From the NCBI GenBank assembly GCA_052387095.1, contig JBQTJN010000044.1, positions 1 through 64,000 on the forward strand: 64,000 bases of DNA, read 5' to 3'. Both the position numbers and the translations under genes were made by a program. Source of the DNA: JBQTJN01 sp052387095. GTDB lineage: Bacteria > Pseudomonadota > Alphaproteobacteria > Micavibrionales > Micavibrionaceae. The stretch's first letter is position 1, and each line of letters opens with the position of its first letter. Below, piece by piece: positions 14,825 through 23,801 of the stretch. The notes beneath the pieces are model-generated. The model saw only the letters and a program-made list of their open reading frames with translations, did not search any database and was not told where the DNA came from.

Positions 14825-15996
14825 GATCGCATCCCGACTGTTGCCACGGCTTGTGCAGATATGCCTTCACCGCGGCCTGTAAATCCCAGTTTTTCTGTTG
14901 TCGTCGCCTTCACATTCACGCGCTCAGAATCGAGTATAAGGATTTCGGCAATCCGTTCTTGCATTTTCTCGCGGTAGGGCGCGATTCTCGGCGCTTCGCA
15001 GATTAATGTCACATCGATATTGCGGATCTTGCCGCCCTTGCTCCGTACAATCTCAAGCGCCTTTTGCAAAAACACCACGCTGTCCATATTTTTATAGGCG
15101 GAATCTGACGGCGGGAAATGCTGGCCGATATCACCGGCACCGACCGCGCCGAGCAGAGCGTCTGTAATCGCGTGCAACCCGACATCCGCGTCCGAATGCC
15201 CCGCCAGCCCGCGATCATGTGCGACCTCGACTCCGCACAACATCAGTTTGCGGTTTTCATCGTCACGCTCGAACGCGTGGACATCAAATCCCATACCGGT
15301 GCGCGTTTCCATTGTCGTGCTCATCAGTCTCTCTGCCATTTCCAGATCATCCGCATAGGTCACCTTGATATTCCGCCGCGAACCCTCAACCAGTTTTACA
15401 GGGATGCCAAGGGCGGAGACAAGACCGGTATCATCCGTATAGGCCGTGTTTTTATCCGCCGCCGCGTGCGCCCTTTTAAGAACACCGAACCGGAAGGCCT
15501 GCGGCGTCTGCACCGCCCAGAGTCCGGTACGGTCAACAACCTCATGGCCCTTCCGGAGCGTGTCCGAAACCGGCACGGCGAGGCTGGCGGCCTCATGGGT
15601 CTGCATGGCTTCCAGCAACTTATAGATGTCAGTCCGCTCCACCAGCGGCCGCACCGCGTCATGGATCAAAATAATGGACTCATCCGCTATGTTAGATATT
15701 TGCGATAAAGAACTGTAAACACTAAGTTTCCGATCGCCAGCCCCCATCAAAGGGGGCGCCAGGTTCAGCCCGTGCACCGCGTCTTTATAGAGATCTATAT
15801 GATCCGGGTGGATAATGACCCTCAAAGACTCCAGCTCTTCCAGAGCCAGAAAAGCCTCAATTGTGTGCCTTAACAAGGGCTTGCCGATAAGAACCATGTA
15901 TTGCTTCGGTAAGTCCGATGGCAGACGCTCACCGCTGCCTGCGGCGGCAATCAAAACATGGAATTCCGGGGTTTTATCGCGTTTTTTCATGTCCAT
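14821..15996 (-). CDS. ispDF: Bifunctional IspD/IspF, MEP isoprenoid pathway
   Basis: Fusion of CDP-methylerythritol synthase (IspD, about residues 1-228) and MECDP synthase (IspF, about 232-391). IspD shows the nucleotide-binding start VLIAAAGSGERLPSDLPKQY and ILIHDAVRPLVE. IspF shows GMGFDVHAFE, GHSDADVGLHAITDALLGA and the C-terminal TEKLGFTGRGEGISAQAVA. Fusion of these non-consecutive steps is typical of alphaproteobacteria. It is divergent from ntrY across a 63-bp AT-rich gap that probably carries both promoters. Confidence 0.96.
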   Translation of the reverse strand: MDMKKRDKTPEFHVLIAAAGSGERLPSDLPKQYMVLIGKPLLRHTIEAFLALEELESLRVIIHPDHIDLYKDAVHGLNLAPPLMGAGDRKLSVYSSLSQISNIADESIILIHDAVRPLVERTDIYKLLEAMQTHEAASLAVPVSDTLRKGHEVVDRTGLWAVQTPQAFRFGVLKRAHAAADKNTAYTDDTGLVSALGIPVKLVEGSRRNIKVTYADDLEMAERLMSTTMETRTGMGFDVHAFERDDENRKLMLCGVEVAHDRGLAGHSDADVGLHAITDALLGAVGAGDIGQHFPPSDSAYKNMDSVVFLQKALEIVRSKGGKIRNIDVTLICEAPRIAPYREKMQERIAEILILDSERVNVKATTTEKLGFTGRGEGISAQAVATVGMRS

Positions 15997-16059
15997 TCCG
16001 TTGCTTATTTATCACTAGCCGTATAAAAGCTTTGATATTCCTGATTTTTTCAAGAAATC

Positions 16060-18354
16060 ATGATTAGCAGGATTGCCGCAACGATGAAATCTTTATCCCA
16101 AAGCCCGGGCGCGCCGACAACGCCACCTAAAAAGTTCTGGAAAGTAGCGCGGCGATGGGAAAACCGTGTCGCCGCCTTGCTGATGGTGCTGGCCGTTCTC
16201 GGCGGTATCGCGACTTATGCTGCGCTCAAGGAAGTCCCGCCACTGGGCAACGATCCCGACACGGTCATATGGCTCCTCAATATTGATCTCATCATCCTGG
16301 TCATGCTGGTCGGGTTGATCGCCCGCCGCCTGGTCAGCGTCTGGAGCGGGCGCAAACGCGGCATCGCCGGATCGCACCTGCATGTGCGTCTCGTATATAT
16401 TTTCAGCCTGATCGCCGCCGCGCCCGTCATCGTCATGACAATTTTCTCCGCGCTGTTTTTTCATTTCGGCGTGCAGACATGGTTCAGCGAACGCGTCGCC
16501 ACAGCCGTTAATGAATCACAAGCCGTTGCCGAAGCCTATCTCGATGAACATACGCAAGCCATCCGCGCCGACACACTCGCCATGGCGGGCGACATCGACC
16601 GACAGGGAAATTTTCTCTCCGATAATGAAGCCGCTTTCGAAAAAACAATCCAGACGCAGTCTTTCCTGCGCAATCTCTCCGAAGCAATTGTTTTCGACAC
16701 TACGGGCCGCGTTTTGGTGCGTTCCGGTCTGACATTTTCTCTCGAGTTCGAGGATATTCCCCAATACGCCATGCAGCAGGCGGGTGAAGGCGATGTTGTT
16801 GTCATGATGGGAGCGGGGGGCGACCGCGTCCGTGCACTCATCAAGCTGAACAGCCTTTCCGACACGTTTTTATATGTCGGCCGCATGGTCGACCCGCAGG
16901 TTCTCTCGCATGTCAGCTCGACGCGCCGGGCCTCGGAGGATTACGCCAGCCTGCAATCGCGCTATTCTGACTTCCAGGTCACGGTGACGATGATTTTCGT
17001 ATTGGTCGGTCTGGTGTTGGTCATGGCGGCGACATGGCTCGGCCTTATACTTGCGCGCCAGTTGGTACAACCCATCGGCACTCTGATCAGCGCTGCCGAC
17101 CGCGTCCGCGCCGGCGATTTAACCACGCGGGTGCCGCAGGAGGGCGGCCTGCAGGAATTCGATTATCTCGCGCACGCTTTCAACCGTATGACCAAACAGA
17201 TCGATGAGCAGCAGAATGAGCTGCTCGAAGCCAACCGCCAGATGGATCGCCGCCGCCGCTTCACCGAAACCGTTTTGACGGGTGTTTCGTCGGGTGTTCT
17301 CGGTCTTGATGCACGTGGGATCGTAACGCTGGCCAACAGTTCAGCGCACAGCCTCCTGGAGTTTGACAAAAAAGACCTTGTCGGCCTGCCGGCCGGCGAC
17401 ATTATCCCCGGCATGGAAGATCTCCTGAAGAAAGCACATGAGCGCTCGGGGAAAATCACCCAGGGACAATTATCGCTCGCGCAGAAAAACAAACCCAAGC
17501 GCGATTTCCTTGTCCGCATCGGCATTGAAACGCTGAATGAACAGGAAATCGGTGCCGTCGTGACATTCGACGACATCACCGAGCTGCAATCGGCACAGCG
17601 TAAAGCAGCCTGGGCTGATGTGGCGCGCCGCATCGCGCATGAAATCAAAAACCCGTTAACTCCAATCCAGCTTTCGGCCGAGCGTCTGCGCCGCAAATAC
17701 CTGAGCCAGATCAAGGATGACCCGGAAACATTTTCCCAGTGCATTGAAACTATTATACGCCACGTCGCCGACATCGAGCGCATGGTCAGCGAGTTTTCAT
17801 CTTTTGCCCGCATGCCTGAGCCGGTCATGAAGCAGGAAAATCTTGAAAAACACGTCCGCGAAACGCTTGTGCTGCACCGGCAGGCGCATCCCGATATCGA
17901 ATTTAATTTCACGGCTTTGGAATCTCCCACCGCCGCCTATGATGCGCAGCAGATCCGCCAGGCCATTAATAATCTTATCCAGAACTCCGTGGATGCTATC
18001 CATGGCCGCATTGAAAAAGACGAAGACAGGCGGTCAGGAAGAATCAATGTATTGATGACATCTTATGGCCGCGATGAAATTGCTATCGTCATCACGGATA
18101 ATGGTGCGGGCTTGCCGGACGTTGAAAACCCCGTGCAACTGGCTGAGCCTTACGTGACACATAAGCTTAAAGGGACAGGGCTTGGCCTGGCCATTGTCAA
18201 AAAAATCATGGAAGACCACAAGGGCAATCTGCTGATTGGTGCGCCGGAATGGCTGGCTTCGGTGAAAGAATGGCAGGATCTCGGCGGCGCAACATTGGCT
18301 CTCGTCATGCCCGCAGATAGAATTCCTGCTGCAAGCGGGCAGGAGGCGGCATGA
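16060..18354 (+). CDS. ntrY: Sensor histidine kinase NtrY
   Basis: Membrane kinase of the NtrY/NtrX system, linked in relatives to nitrogen, redox and envelope regulation. 764 residues: helices at about 38-58, 73-93 and 112-137, a periplasmic sensor region, a fourth helix at about 306-330, HAMP, PAS (about 400-510), then HisKA with phospho-acceptor His527 in RRIAHEIKNPLTP and a HATPase domain (NNLIQNSVDAI, ITDNGAGL, KGTGLGLAIVKKI). ATG 16060 lacks a clear ribosome site; ATG 16084 preceded by CAGGATT is an alternative. It overlaps ntrX by 4 bp. The dusB-ntrB-ntrC genes commonly found upstream in relatives are absent. Confidence 0.93.
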   Translation: MISRIAATMKSLSQSPGAPTTPPKKFWKVARRWENRVAALLMVLAVLGGIATYAALKEVPPLGNDPDTVIWLLNIDLIILVMLVGLIARRLVSVWSGRKRGIAGSHLHVRLVYIFSLIAAAPVIVMTIFSALFFHFGVQTWFSERVATAVNESQAVAEAYLDEHTQAIRADTLAMAGDIDRQGNFLSDNEAAFEKTIQTQSFLRNLSEAIVFDTTGRVLVRSGLTFSLEFEDIPQYAMQQAGEGDVVVMMGAGGDRVRALIKLNSLSDTFLYVGRMVDPQVLSHVSSTRRASEDYASLQSRYSDFQVTVTMIFVLVGLVLVMAATWLGLILARQLVQPIGTLISAADRVRAGDLTTRVPQEGGLQEFDYLAHAFNRMTKQIDEQQNELLEANRQMDRRRRFTETVLTGVSSGVLGLDARGIVTLANSSAHSLLEFDKKDLVGLPAGDIIPGMEDLLKKAHERSGKITQGQLSLAQKNKPKRDFLVRIGIETLNEQEIGAVVTFDDITELQSAQRKAAWADVARRIAHEIKNPLTPIQLSAERLRRKYLSQIKDDPETFSQCIETIIRHVADIERMVSEFSSFARMPEPVMKQENLEKHVRETLVLHRQAHPDIEFNFTALESPTAAYDAQQIRQAINNLIQNSVDAIHGRIEKDEDRRSGRINVLMTSYGRDEIAIVITDNGAGLPDVENPVQLAEPYVTHKLKGTGLGLAIVKKIMEDHKGNLLIGAPEWLASVKEWQDLGGATLALVMPADRIPAASGQEAA

Positions 18355-19748
18355 GCGAAAATATTCTCATCGTTGACGACGAATCTGATATCCGCACGCT
18401 GATCCAGGCAATTCTGGAAGATGAAGGCTATAAAACGCGTGGCGCAGCGAATGCGAAGCAGGCTTATGAGGAAATTGCCGGCGCCATGCCGGATCTCGTC
18501 ATTCTCGATATCTGGTTGCAGGGCAGTGAGCATGATGGCCTGCAGATTCTGGACAATATCAAGGCTGAAACCCCCAATCTGCCCGTCTTGATGATCAGCG
18601 GCCATGGTACGATTGAAACCGCCGTCTCCTCGATTAGGCAGGGCGCGTATGATTTCATTGAAAAACCGTTCAAGGCCGACCGGCTTTTGCTGATGATCCG
18701 CCGTGCGCTGGAGAATGCCGAACTGCGCCGGGAAAATGAATCGCTCAGGAAAAAAACGGAAGGGAACACCACATTGGTCGGCGAGTCTCCGGCCATGCAG
18801 AGCTTGATTCAAATCCTGAACCGCGTTGCCCCGACCAACAGTCGTGTCCTTATCACTGGTGAACCGGGTACTGGCAAGGATATTGCCGCACGCTATATTC
18901 ACAGTGCCTCGGGACGCGCTGGAAAGCCGTTTCTGGCTGTTAACTGTGCCTCGCTCAATGCCGAAACTCTCGAGATGGAATTGTTTGGCTCCGCCGCAAA
19001 AGGCAAACAGCCCGCGACATCCGGCCTGCTGGAGCGTGCGCATGGCGGCACACTGCTGCTTGACGAAGTGGCCGACATGCCGCCAGAAACGCAGGCAAAA
19101 ATCATGCGCGTCCTGCAGGAACAGAAATTCCGCAAACTGAATGGCGGCGAGGAAATTGAAGTTGATGTACGCATCCTTTCCTCAACCAACCGCGATCTTG
19201 AAAAAGAAATCGCCGCTGGCTCATTCCGGCAGGATTTGTTTTTCCGCCTCAATGTCGTGCCGGTCGAAATGCCGCCCCTCAAGAAAAGAGCGCAGGATAT
19301 AGAGGCGCTGGCTGCGCATTTTGTCGAGATGATGGCAAGTCAAGCGGGTCTGCCGCGCGGTGAATTTATGCCGGATGCTATTAAGACCATGCAGGCCTAT
19401 CCGTGGTCCGGCAATATCCGCCAGCTTCGTAACACGGTGGAATGGGTGCTGATCATGCATGGACCGAAAACATCCAGATTCAATAAATCACATCTGCCGC
19501 CTGCCATTTCCGTCGAGGCGGGGCAGGGCGGCAAGAACGGTCCATCTGTCGACCTTCTGTCATTACCGCTCCGCGAAGCGCGTGAGGCGTTCGAGCGCAA
19601 ATATCTTGCGGCTCAGGTTGAGCGTTTCGAGGGGAGCATTTCAAAAACCGCGCAGTTTGTCGGCATGGAGCGTTCAGCTTTGCACCGCAAATTAAAATCC
19701 CTGAATATCGGTGAAGATGAAGCACCGAAAGAAGCGAAGGCGGGATAA
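18351..19748 (+). CDS. ntrX: Response regulator NtrX
   Basis: 465-residue NtrC-family regulator: receiver domain with phospho-acceptor Asp53 (LVILDIWLQG), AAA+ domain with Walker A GEPGTGKD near 170 and Walker B LLLDEVADMP near 237, and a Fis-type helix-turn-helix at the C terminus (SISKTAQFVGMERSALHRKL). The GAFTGA loop that contacts sigma-54 is missing; after ELFG comes SAAKGKQPATSGLLERAHGG. Loss of this loop is known for alphaproteobacterial NtrX proteins, which implies regulation not dependent on sigma-54 remodelling. Partner of NtrY. Confidence 0.93.
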   Translation: MSENILIVDDESDIRTLIQAILEDEGYKTRGAANAKQAYEEIAGAMPDLVILDIWLQGSEHDGLQILDNIKAETPNLPVLMISGHGTIETAVSSIRQGAYDFIEKPFKADRLLLMIRRALENAELRRENESLRKKTEGNTTLVGESPAMQSLIQILNRVAPTNSRVLITGEPGTGKDIAARYIHSASGRAGKPFLAVNCASLNAETLEMELFGSAAKGKQPATSGLLERAHGGTLLLDEVADMPPETQAKIMRVLQEQKFRKLNGGEEIEVDVRILSSTNRDLEKEIAAGSFRQDLFFRLNVVPVEMPPLKKRAQDIEALAAHFVEMMASQAGLPRGEFMPDAIKTMQAYPWSGNIRQLRNTVEWVLIMHGPKTSRFNKSHLPPAISVEAGQGGKNGPSVDLLSLPLREAREAFERKYLAAQVERFEGSISKTAQFVGMERSALHRKLKSLNIGEDEAPKEAKAG

Positions 19749-20548
19749 TGAAACTCGGCATTTTTGATTCCGGCCTCGGCGGTCTTGCCATCACCAAATC
19801 GATTCGCGATGCGCTGCCCGATATCGATATCATCTATTTCGGCGATACGTTGCATCTGCCTTACGGCAATCGTTCGGAAGACACGATTTACCTCTACACA
19901 CAGCGCTGCATGGAATACCTCTTCCAGCAGGATTGCAAGCTGATCATCATTGCCTGCAACACCGCCAGCGCTTCGGCCCTGCGCCGCCTGCAGCAGGAAT
20001 GGCTCCCCAAAAATCACCCGGACCGCAACATTATCGGCGTCATTGTCCCGACCCTCGAAGCGGCGCTTGATGCCGGCTGCAAGAAAATCGGCCTGATCGC
20101 CACCAATCACACGATCACGTCCGATGTTTACACGCAGGAGCTCGGTAAAATTGACCCGTCGATTCAAATGATCGGCAAGGCCACCCCATTGCTTGTGCCG
20201 CTCATAGAAAATGACGGTATGAAATGGGCGCCGGGCGTGCTTGAAGATTATTTGCAGCCGCTTCTCGAGCAGAAAATTGAATGCCTCATTCTCGGCTGCA
20301 CGCATTATGTGTGTTTGAAGGATATTCTGGGGCCGCTTATGAACGGCGTCAAAATTCTTTCGCAGGATGACATTATCCCGCAAAAACTGGCGTATTATTT
20401 GACCCGCCACCCGGAATATAGCGATGCAATCAGCCGCAATGCCTGCATAGAATTTCGTGTCAGTGACGTCACAGACAATTACTGCAACGCTGCGCGGGCA
20501 ATTTACGGCGCAGACATTCAAATCAACAAGGCCATCCTCCCCGCATGA
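19748..20548 (+). CDS. murI: Glutamate racemase
   Basis: Converts L-glutamate to D-glutamate for peptidoglycan. The 266-residue protein has the Asp/Glu racemase signatures: GIFDSGLGGLAI (Asp7), DTLHLPYGNRSEDTI, first catalytic Cys70 in IIACNTASASAL, and second catalytic Cys near 184 in LILGCTHYV. It starts on the last base of the ntrX stop (TAATG), so it is translationally coupled to ntrX. That is an unusual partner; hfq normally follows ntrX closely in relatives. Confidence 0.9.
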   Translation: MKLGIFDSGLGGLAITKSIRDALPDIDIIYFGDTLHLPYGNRSEDTIYLYTQRCMEYLFQQDCKLIIIACNTASASALRRLQQEWLPKNHPDRNIIGVIVPTLEAALDAGCKKIGLIATNHTITSDVYTQELGKIDPSIQMIGKATPLLVPLIENDGMKWAPGVLEDYLQPLLEQKIECLILGCTHYVCLKDILGPLMNGVKILSQDDIIPQKLAYYLTRHPEYSDAISRNACIEFRVSDVTDNYCNAARAIYGADIQINKAILPA

Positions 20549-21225
20549 TTCCAAAAGCCATATTTTTTGACTGGGACGGCACGCTGGTCGACAGTTATTC
20601 ATTTCTTGAACAGGGGCATATGCATGTACACGAGCTGTTCGGCATGCCGCCGCTTCAGAAAGATGTTTACCGGCCATGGTTTGGCCAGCCCAAGGATCAT
20701 GTCTACGAACATTTTTATAAAGGCAAAAGACTGGAAGCCGAAACCCATTTCCGCCAGTTTGTCTTCCAGAACACCGCCTGCCTTCTGAAGCCCCTGTCTG
20801 GCGCCGGCGACTTGCTGAAAACCGCTAAAGACCTTGGCATTGTCATGGGCGTGGTCAGTAATAAACAGGCAGATTTCATAAAACTCGAAATCGCGAATTT
20901 CGCTTGGGGTGAATTCCTTCCTGTGCTGGTCGGGGCAGGGGAGGCACGGGAGAACAAACCTTCAGCCGCCCCCCTGATAATGGCGATTGAACGGGCCCGG
21001 ATCAAAACGGACATGGAAAACATCTGGTATGTCGGGGATACGGAGGTGGATATGAAATGTGCGAAAGAAGCCTACTGCCCGGCTGTTTTCGTAACCGGGG
21101 GACAGGACGTGCCGGGGTGGATGGCCAATTATAAGCCCTTCCTAATAAAAGAAAATTGCGCGGAAATTACTGATTTTCTGTTGCAAACGTGTGGAAAATC
21201 GCTAAAAACTAGCTTGCCGGAGTAG
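20545..21225 (+). CDS. HAD-family phosphatase (phosphoglycolate phosphatase-like)
   Basis: 226-residue HAD hydrolase. Motif I is FFDWDGTLVDS with nucleophile Asp9 and Asp11, followed by a helical cap (about 20-85). Motif II is a VVSN-type strand around residue 100, Lys appears in RENKPSAAPL near 138, and motif IV is VGDTEVDMKCAKEA near 165. The arrangement fits the Gph-like subfamily, but the substrate cannot be deduced. It overlaps murI by 4 bp. Insertion of murI plus this gene between ntrX and hfq appears specific to this lineage. Confidence 0.82.
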   Translation: MIPKAIFFDWDGTLVDSYSFLEQGHMHVHELFGMPPLQKDVYRPWFGQPKDHVYEHFYKGKRLEAETHFRQFVFQNTACLLKPLSGAGDLLKTAKDLGIVMGVVSNKQADFIKLEIANFAWGEFLPVLVGAGEARENKPSAAPLIMAIERARIKTDMENIWYVGDTEVDMKCAKEAYCPAVFVTGGQDVPGWMANYKPFLIKENCAEITDFLLQTCGKSLKTSLPE

Positions 21226-21274
21226 GGTTTAAGCCCTCGGAGATTTAATTAACTAGAAAAGATAAGGCACTCAA

Positions 21275-21520
21275 ATGGCGGAAAAATTTCAAAGTGTGCA
21301 GGACGTATTCCTGAATGCGATCCGTAAGGAAAAAATGTCTGTGACGGTTTTCCTTGTGAACGGCGTAAAACTGCAGGGGGTTGTCACCTGGTTTGACAAT
21401 TTCTCGGTGCTGCTGCGCCGCGACTCCCATGTCCAGTTGATCTACAAGCACGCCATCTCGACCATCATGCCGGGCGGCCCGCTGAACCTGTATGATAATG
21501 ATGACAAGGAACAGGGTTAG
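21275..21520 (+). CDS. hfq: RNA chaperone Hfq
   Basis: 81-residue Sm-like hexameric RNA chaperone. Sm1 is DVFLNAIRKEKMSVTVFLVNG and Sm2 contains the hallmark YKHAISTIMP. VKLQGVVTWFDNFSVLL forms the middle strands. The short C-terminal tail is typical of alphaproteobacteria. AAGATAAGG precedes the ATG. It is paired with hflX 21 bp downstream, a conserved arrangement. Confidence 0.97.
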   Translation: MAEKFQSVQDVFLNAIRKEKMSVTVFLVNGVKLQGVVTWFDNFSVLLRRDSHVQLIYKHAISTIMPGGPLNLYDNDDKEQG

Positions 21521-21541
21521 TAGAAAACCCGTTCATCTTTA

Positions 21542-22846
21542 ATGGACAAAACTTTCCACGAACCGGAGCCGCCGGCCTGCGCCTATATTGTGCAGCCTGT
21601 CGTCTCATCCGCGAGCCAGCACCGTCATATCGATGATGTTCTGGAGGAGGTCGAGGGACTCGCACGTGCCATAAGCCTGGATGTTGCAGGCCATCGCGTC
21701 GTTAAGGTTTCAAAAATGGATGCCGGGCATTTCCTGGGCAAGGGCAACCGCGCCGCGATTGCCGAAACGGTTGCCGAACTCAAACCGGAACTCGTGATTT
21801 TCAATCATGCGCTTTCACCTGTTCAGCAGAGAAATCTCGAGGAAGAGTGGAACGTCAAGGTCATCGACCGCACCGGCCTGATCCTCGAGATTTTCAGCGC
21901 CCGCGCTCAGACGAAAGAGGGCCGGATTCAAGTTGAGCTCGCCGCGCTCGAATACCGGAAATCCCGTCTCGTGAAAGCCTGGTCGCACCTTGAACGCCAG
22001 CGCGGCGGCACAACAGGCATCGGCGGCCCCGGCGAAACGCAGAAAGAACTCGATCGCCGCATGATCGAGGACAAAATCAAACGGCTCAAGACCGAGCTTG
22101 AAAAAGTGCGCCAGACGCGCGAACTGGGCCGCAAGGGCAGGGAACGTGTGCCGTTGCCTGTTGTTGCACTGGTGGGTTATACCAATGCCGGAAAATCGAC
22201 TCTCTTTAATACGCTGACCGGAGCAGGGGTATTTGCCGAAGATCTGCCTTTCGCCACGCTCGACCCGACAACGCGCCGCCTGAATCTTCCGAACGAGCAG
22301 CAAATCGTGCTCTCCGACACGGTCGGATTTATTTCTGACCTGCCGACACATCTTGTCGCCTCGTTCCGCGCCACGCTGGAGCAGATCGGTTTTGCCGATG
22401 TTATTTTGCATGTGATTGATATCACGAAACCATCCTGGAAAGCCGACCGCGAGGATGTCATCAAGGTGCTCGCCGATCTCGGTATTACTTACGAAGAAGA
22501 TGAGCGCATTCTTGAAATCTGGAACAAGGCCGATGCGCTTGAGCCTGAAATGCGCCACGCGCTGCTCAACCGCGCGGGCGCGCGGGAAACAATCCTGATT
22601 TCCGCCCTTAAAGGGGAGGGGCTTGAGGAATTGCTGAAGGCCGTAACGGAGAAAGTCTCAAAAGACCGGCGCAGCATAACATACGAACTGACCTCCGCCG
22701 ACGGCAAAGCCCTGTCATGGCTTTATGAGCATGGCGAAATTCTTGAACGGGAAGACCACGAAAACGGGGTGAAAATCAAGGTCAGGCTGGATGAGTATAA
22801 TATCGAAAAATTTGAGAAATATTACGGGTACAGCGCTAAAACCTAA
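21542..22846 (+). CDS. hflX: GTPase HflX
   Basis: Ribosome-associated GTPase that splits stalled 70S ribosomes. 434 residues: N-terminal HflX domain (about 1-200) with the signature KGRIQVELAALEYRKSRLV and Gly-rich GGTTGIGGPGETQKELDRR, then a G domain with G1 GYTNAGKST near 211, G2 region LDPTTRRL, G3 DTVGFISDLP and G4 NKAD. The C-terminal region is charged. No ribosome site is obvious before ATG 21542, so coupling to hfq is possible. Confidence 0.96.
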   Translation: MDKTFHEPEPPACAYIVQPVVSSASQHRHIDDVLEEVEGLARAISLDVAGHRVVKVSKMDAGHFLGKGNRAAIAETVAELKPELVIFNHALSPVQQRNLEEEWNVKVIDRTGLILEIFSARAQTKEGRIQVELAALEYRKSRLVKAWSHLERQRGGTTGIGGPGETQKELDRRMIEDKIKRLKTELEKVRQTRELGRKGRERVPLPVVALVGYTNAGKSTLFNTLTGAGVFAEDLPFATLDPTTRRLNLPNEQQIVLSDTVGFISDLPTHLVASFRATLEQIGFADVILHVIDITKPSWKADREDVIKVLADLGITYEEDERILEIWNKADALEPEMRHALLNRAGARETILISALKGEGLEELLKAVTEKVSKDRRSITYELTSADGKALSWLYEHGEILEREDHENGVKIKVRLDEYNIEKFEKYYGYSAKT

Positions 22847-22848
22847 TC

Positions 22849-22932
22849 GTCATCGCGAGCGAACGGAGAGAGCGTGGCGATCCATCCCACTGTAAGCTGG
22901 ATTGCTTCGTCGCTACAGCTCCTCGCAATGAC
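22849..22932. repeat. Palindromic repeat, GTCATTGCGAG family (copy 4)
   Basis: GTCATCGCGAGCGAACG...GCGATCC followed by CTGGATTGCTTCGTCGC...CGCAATGAC, lying between convergent hflX and mazG. The position suggests it may also serve as a bidirectional terminator, although there is no U-run. Confidence 0.75.
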
Positions 22933-22940
22933 GGTTAAGA

Positions 22941-23756
22941 TTATTTTTCCTTCTTTTTCTGTACCCGCCACGCATCTTCCATTTCTTTTAAAGATACATC
23001 TTCCAGCGTCTTGCCCGCGCTCCTGATATCCCGCTCAAGCCCACGGAAACGCCGTTCGAATTTCGCGTTGCACTGGCGCAGAGACTCTTCTGCATCCAGC
23101 TCCAGCATGCGCCCGAAATTCACCAATACGAACAATAAATCCCCGAACTCGTCTTTCATTTTTTCAACCGCGCCGCTTTGCAGCGCTTCGCGCATCTCGG
23201 CAATTTCCTCTTCCAGCTTGTCGAGCGCATGCGCCGGCTTTTCCCATTCGAAACCGGTCTTCGCCGCTTTTTTCAGCAATTTCTGCGCGCGCATCAGGGC
23301 AGGGAGGCCGCGCGCCACCCCTTCCAGCGCACTGTCATCCCTTTTGGCATCCGCACCGCAACCGCCTTCCGCTTTCTTGCGCTCATCCCAGATTTTGTTC
23401 ACATCTGCGGGCGTAGACGCCGCCGCATCACCGAACACGTGCGGATGCCGTGAAATCATCTTGGCGGTAATATCGTGAATGACATCCTCGATATTGAACA
23501 GCCCGGCTTCGGCGGCCATCTGCGCGTGGTAAATCGGCTGGAGCAGGAGATCCCCGAGCTCCTCGCGCAGGTCTTTCATATCGCCGCGGTCAATCGCATC
23601 CGCCACCTCGTAGGCCTCCTCGATCGTGTAAGGCGCGATTGAGCGGAAATCCTGTTTTAGATCCCACGGGCAGCCGCCATTCGGATCGCGTAAGCGCGCC
23701 ATGACACGGATCAGGTCTGCGAGGGCATAGCGGCTATTTGACTGGGATTCTAACAT
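22941..23756 (-). CDS. mazG: Nucleoside triphosphate pyrophosphohydrolase MazG
   Basis: Hydrolyses (d)NTPs to the monophosphates. 271 residues with two MazG domains. The first is near the N terminus (RLRDPNGGCPWDLKQDFRSI, then the EEAYEVADAI...LREELGDLLL Mg-binding pattern). The second (about 160-240) has EEIAEMREAL...DEFGDLLFVLVNFGRML. This two-domain layout is the common bacterial form. It starts a long minus-strand stretch. An AT-rich segment before the start (about 23757-23800) probably carries its promoter. Confidence 0.94.
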   Translation of the reverse strand: MLESQSNSRYALADLIRVMARLRDPNGGCPWDLKQDFRSIAPYTIEEAYEVADAIDRGDMKDLREELGDLLLQPIYHAQMAAEAGLFNIEDVIHDITAKMISRHPHVFGDAAASTPADVNKIWDERKKAEGGCGADAKRDDSALEGVARGLPALMRAQKLLKKAAKTGFEWEKPAHALDKLEEEIAEMREALQSGAVEKMKDEFGDLLFVLVNFGRMLELDAEESLRQCNAKFERRFRGLERDIRSAGKTLEDVSLKEMEDAWRVQKKKEK

Positions 23757-23801
23757 CTGTTTGTGTGATAATATATATTATGGAAAATTAAACCATTCAT
23801 A

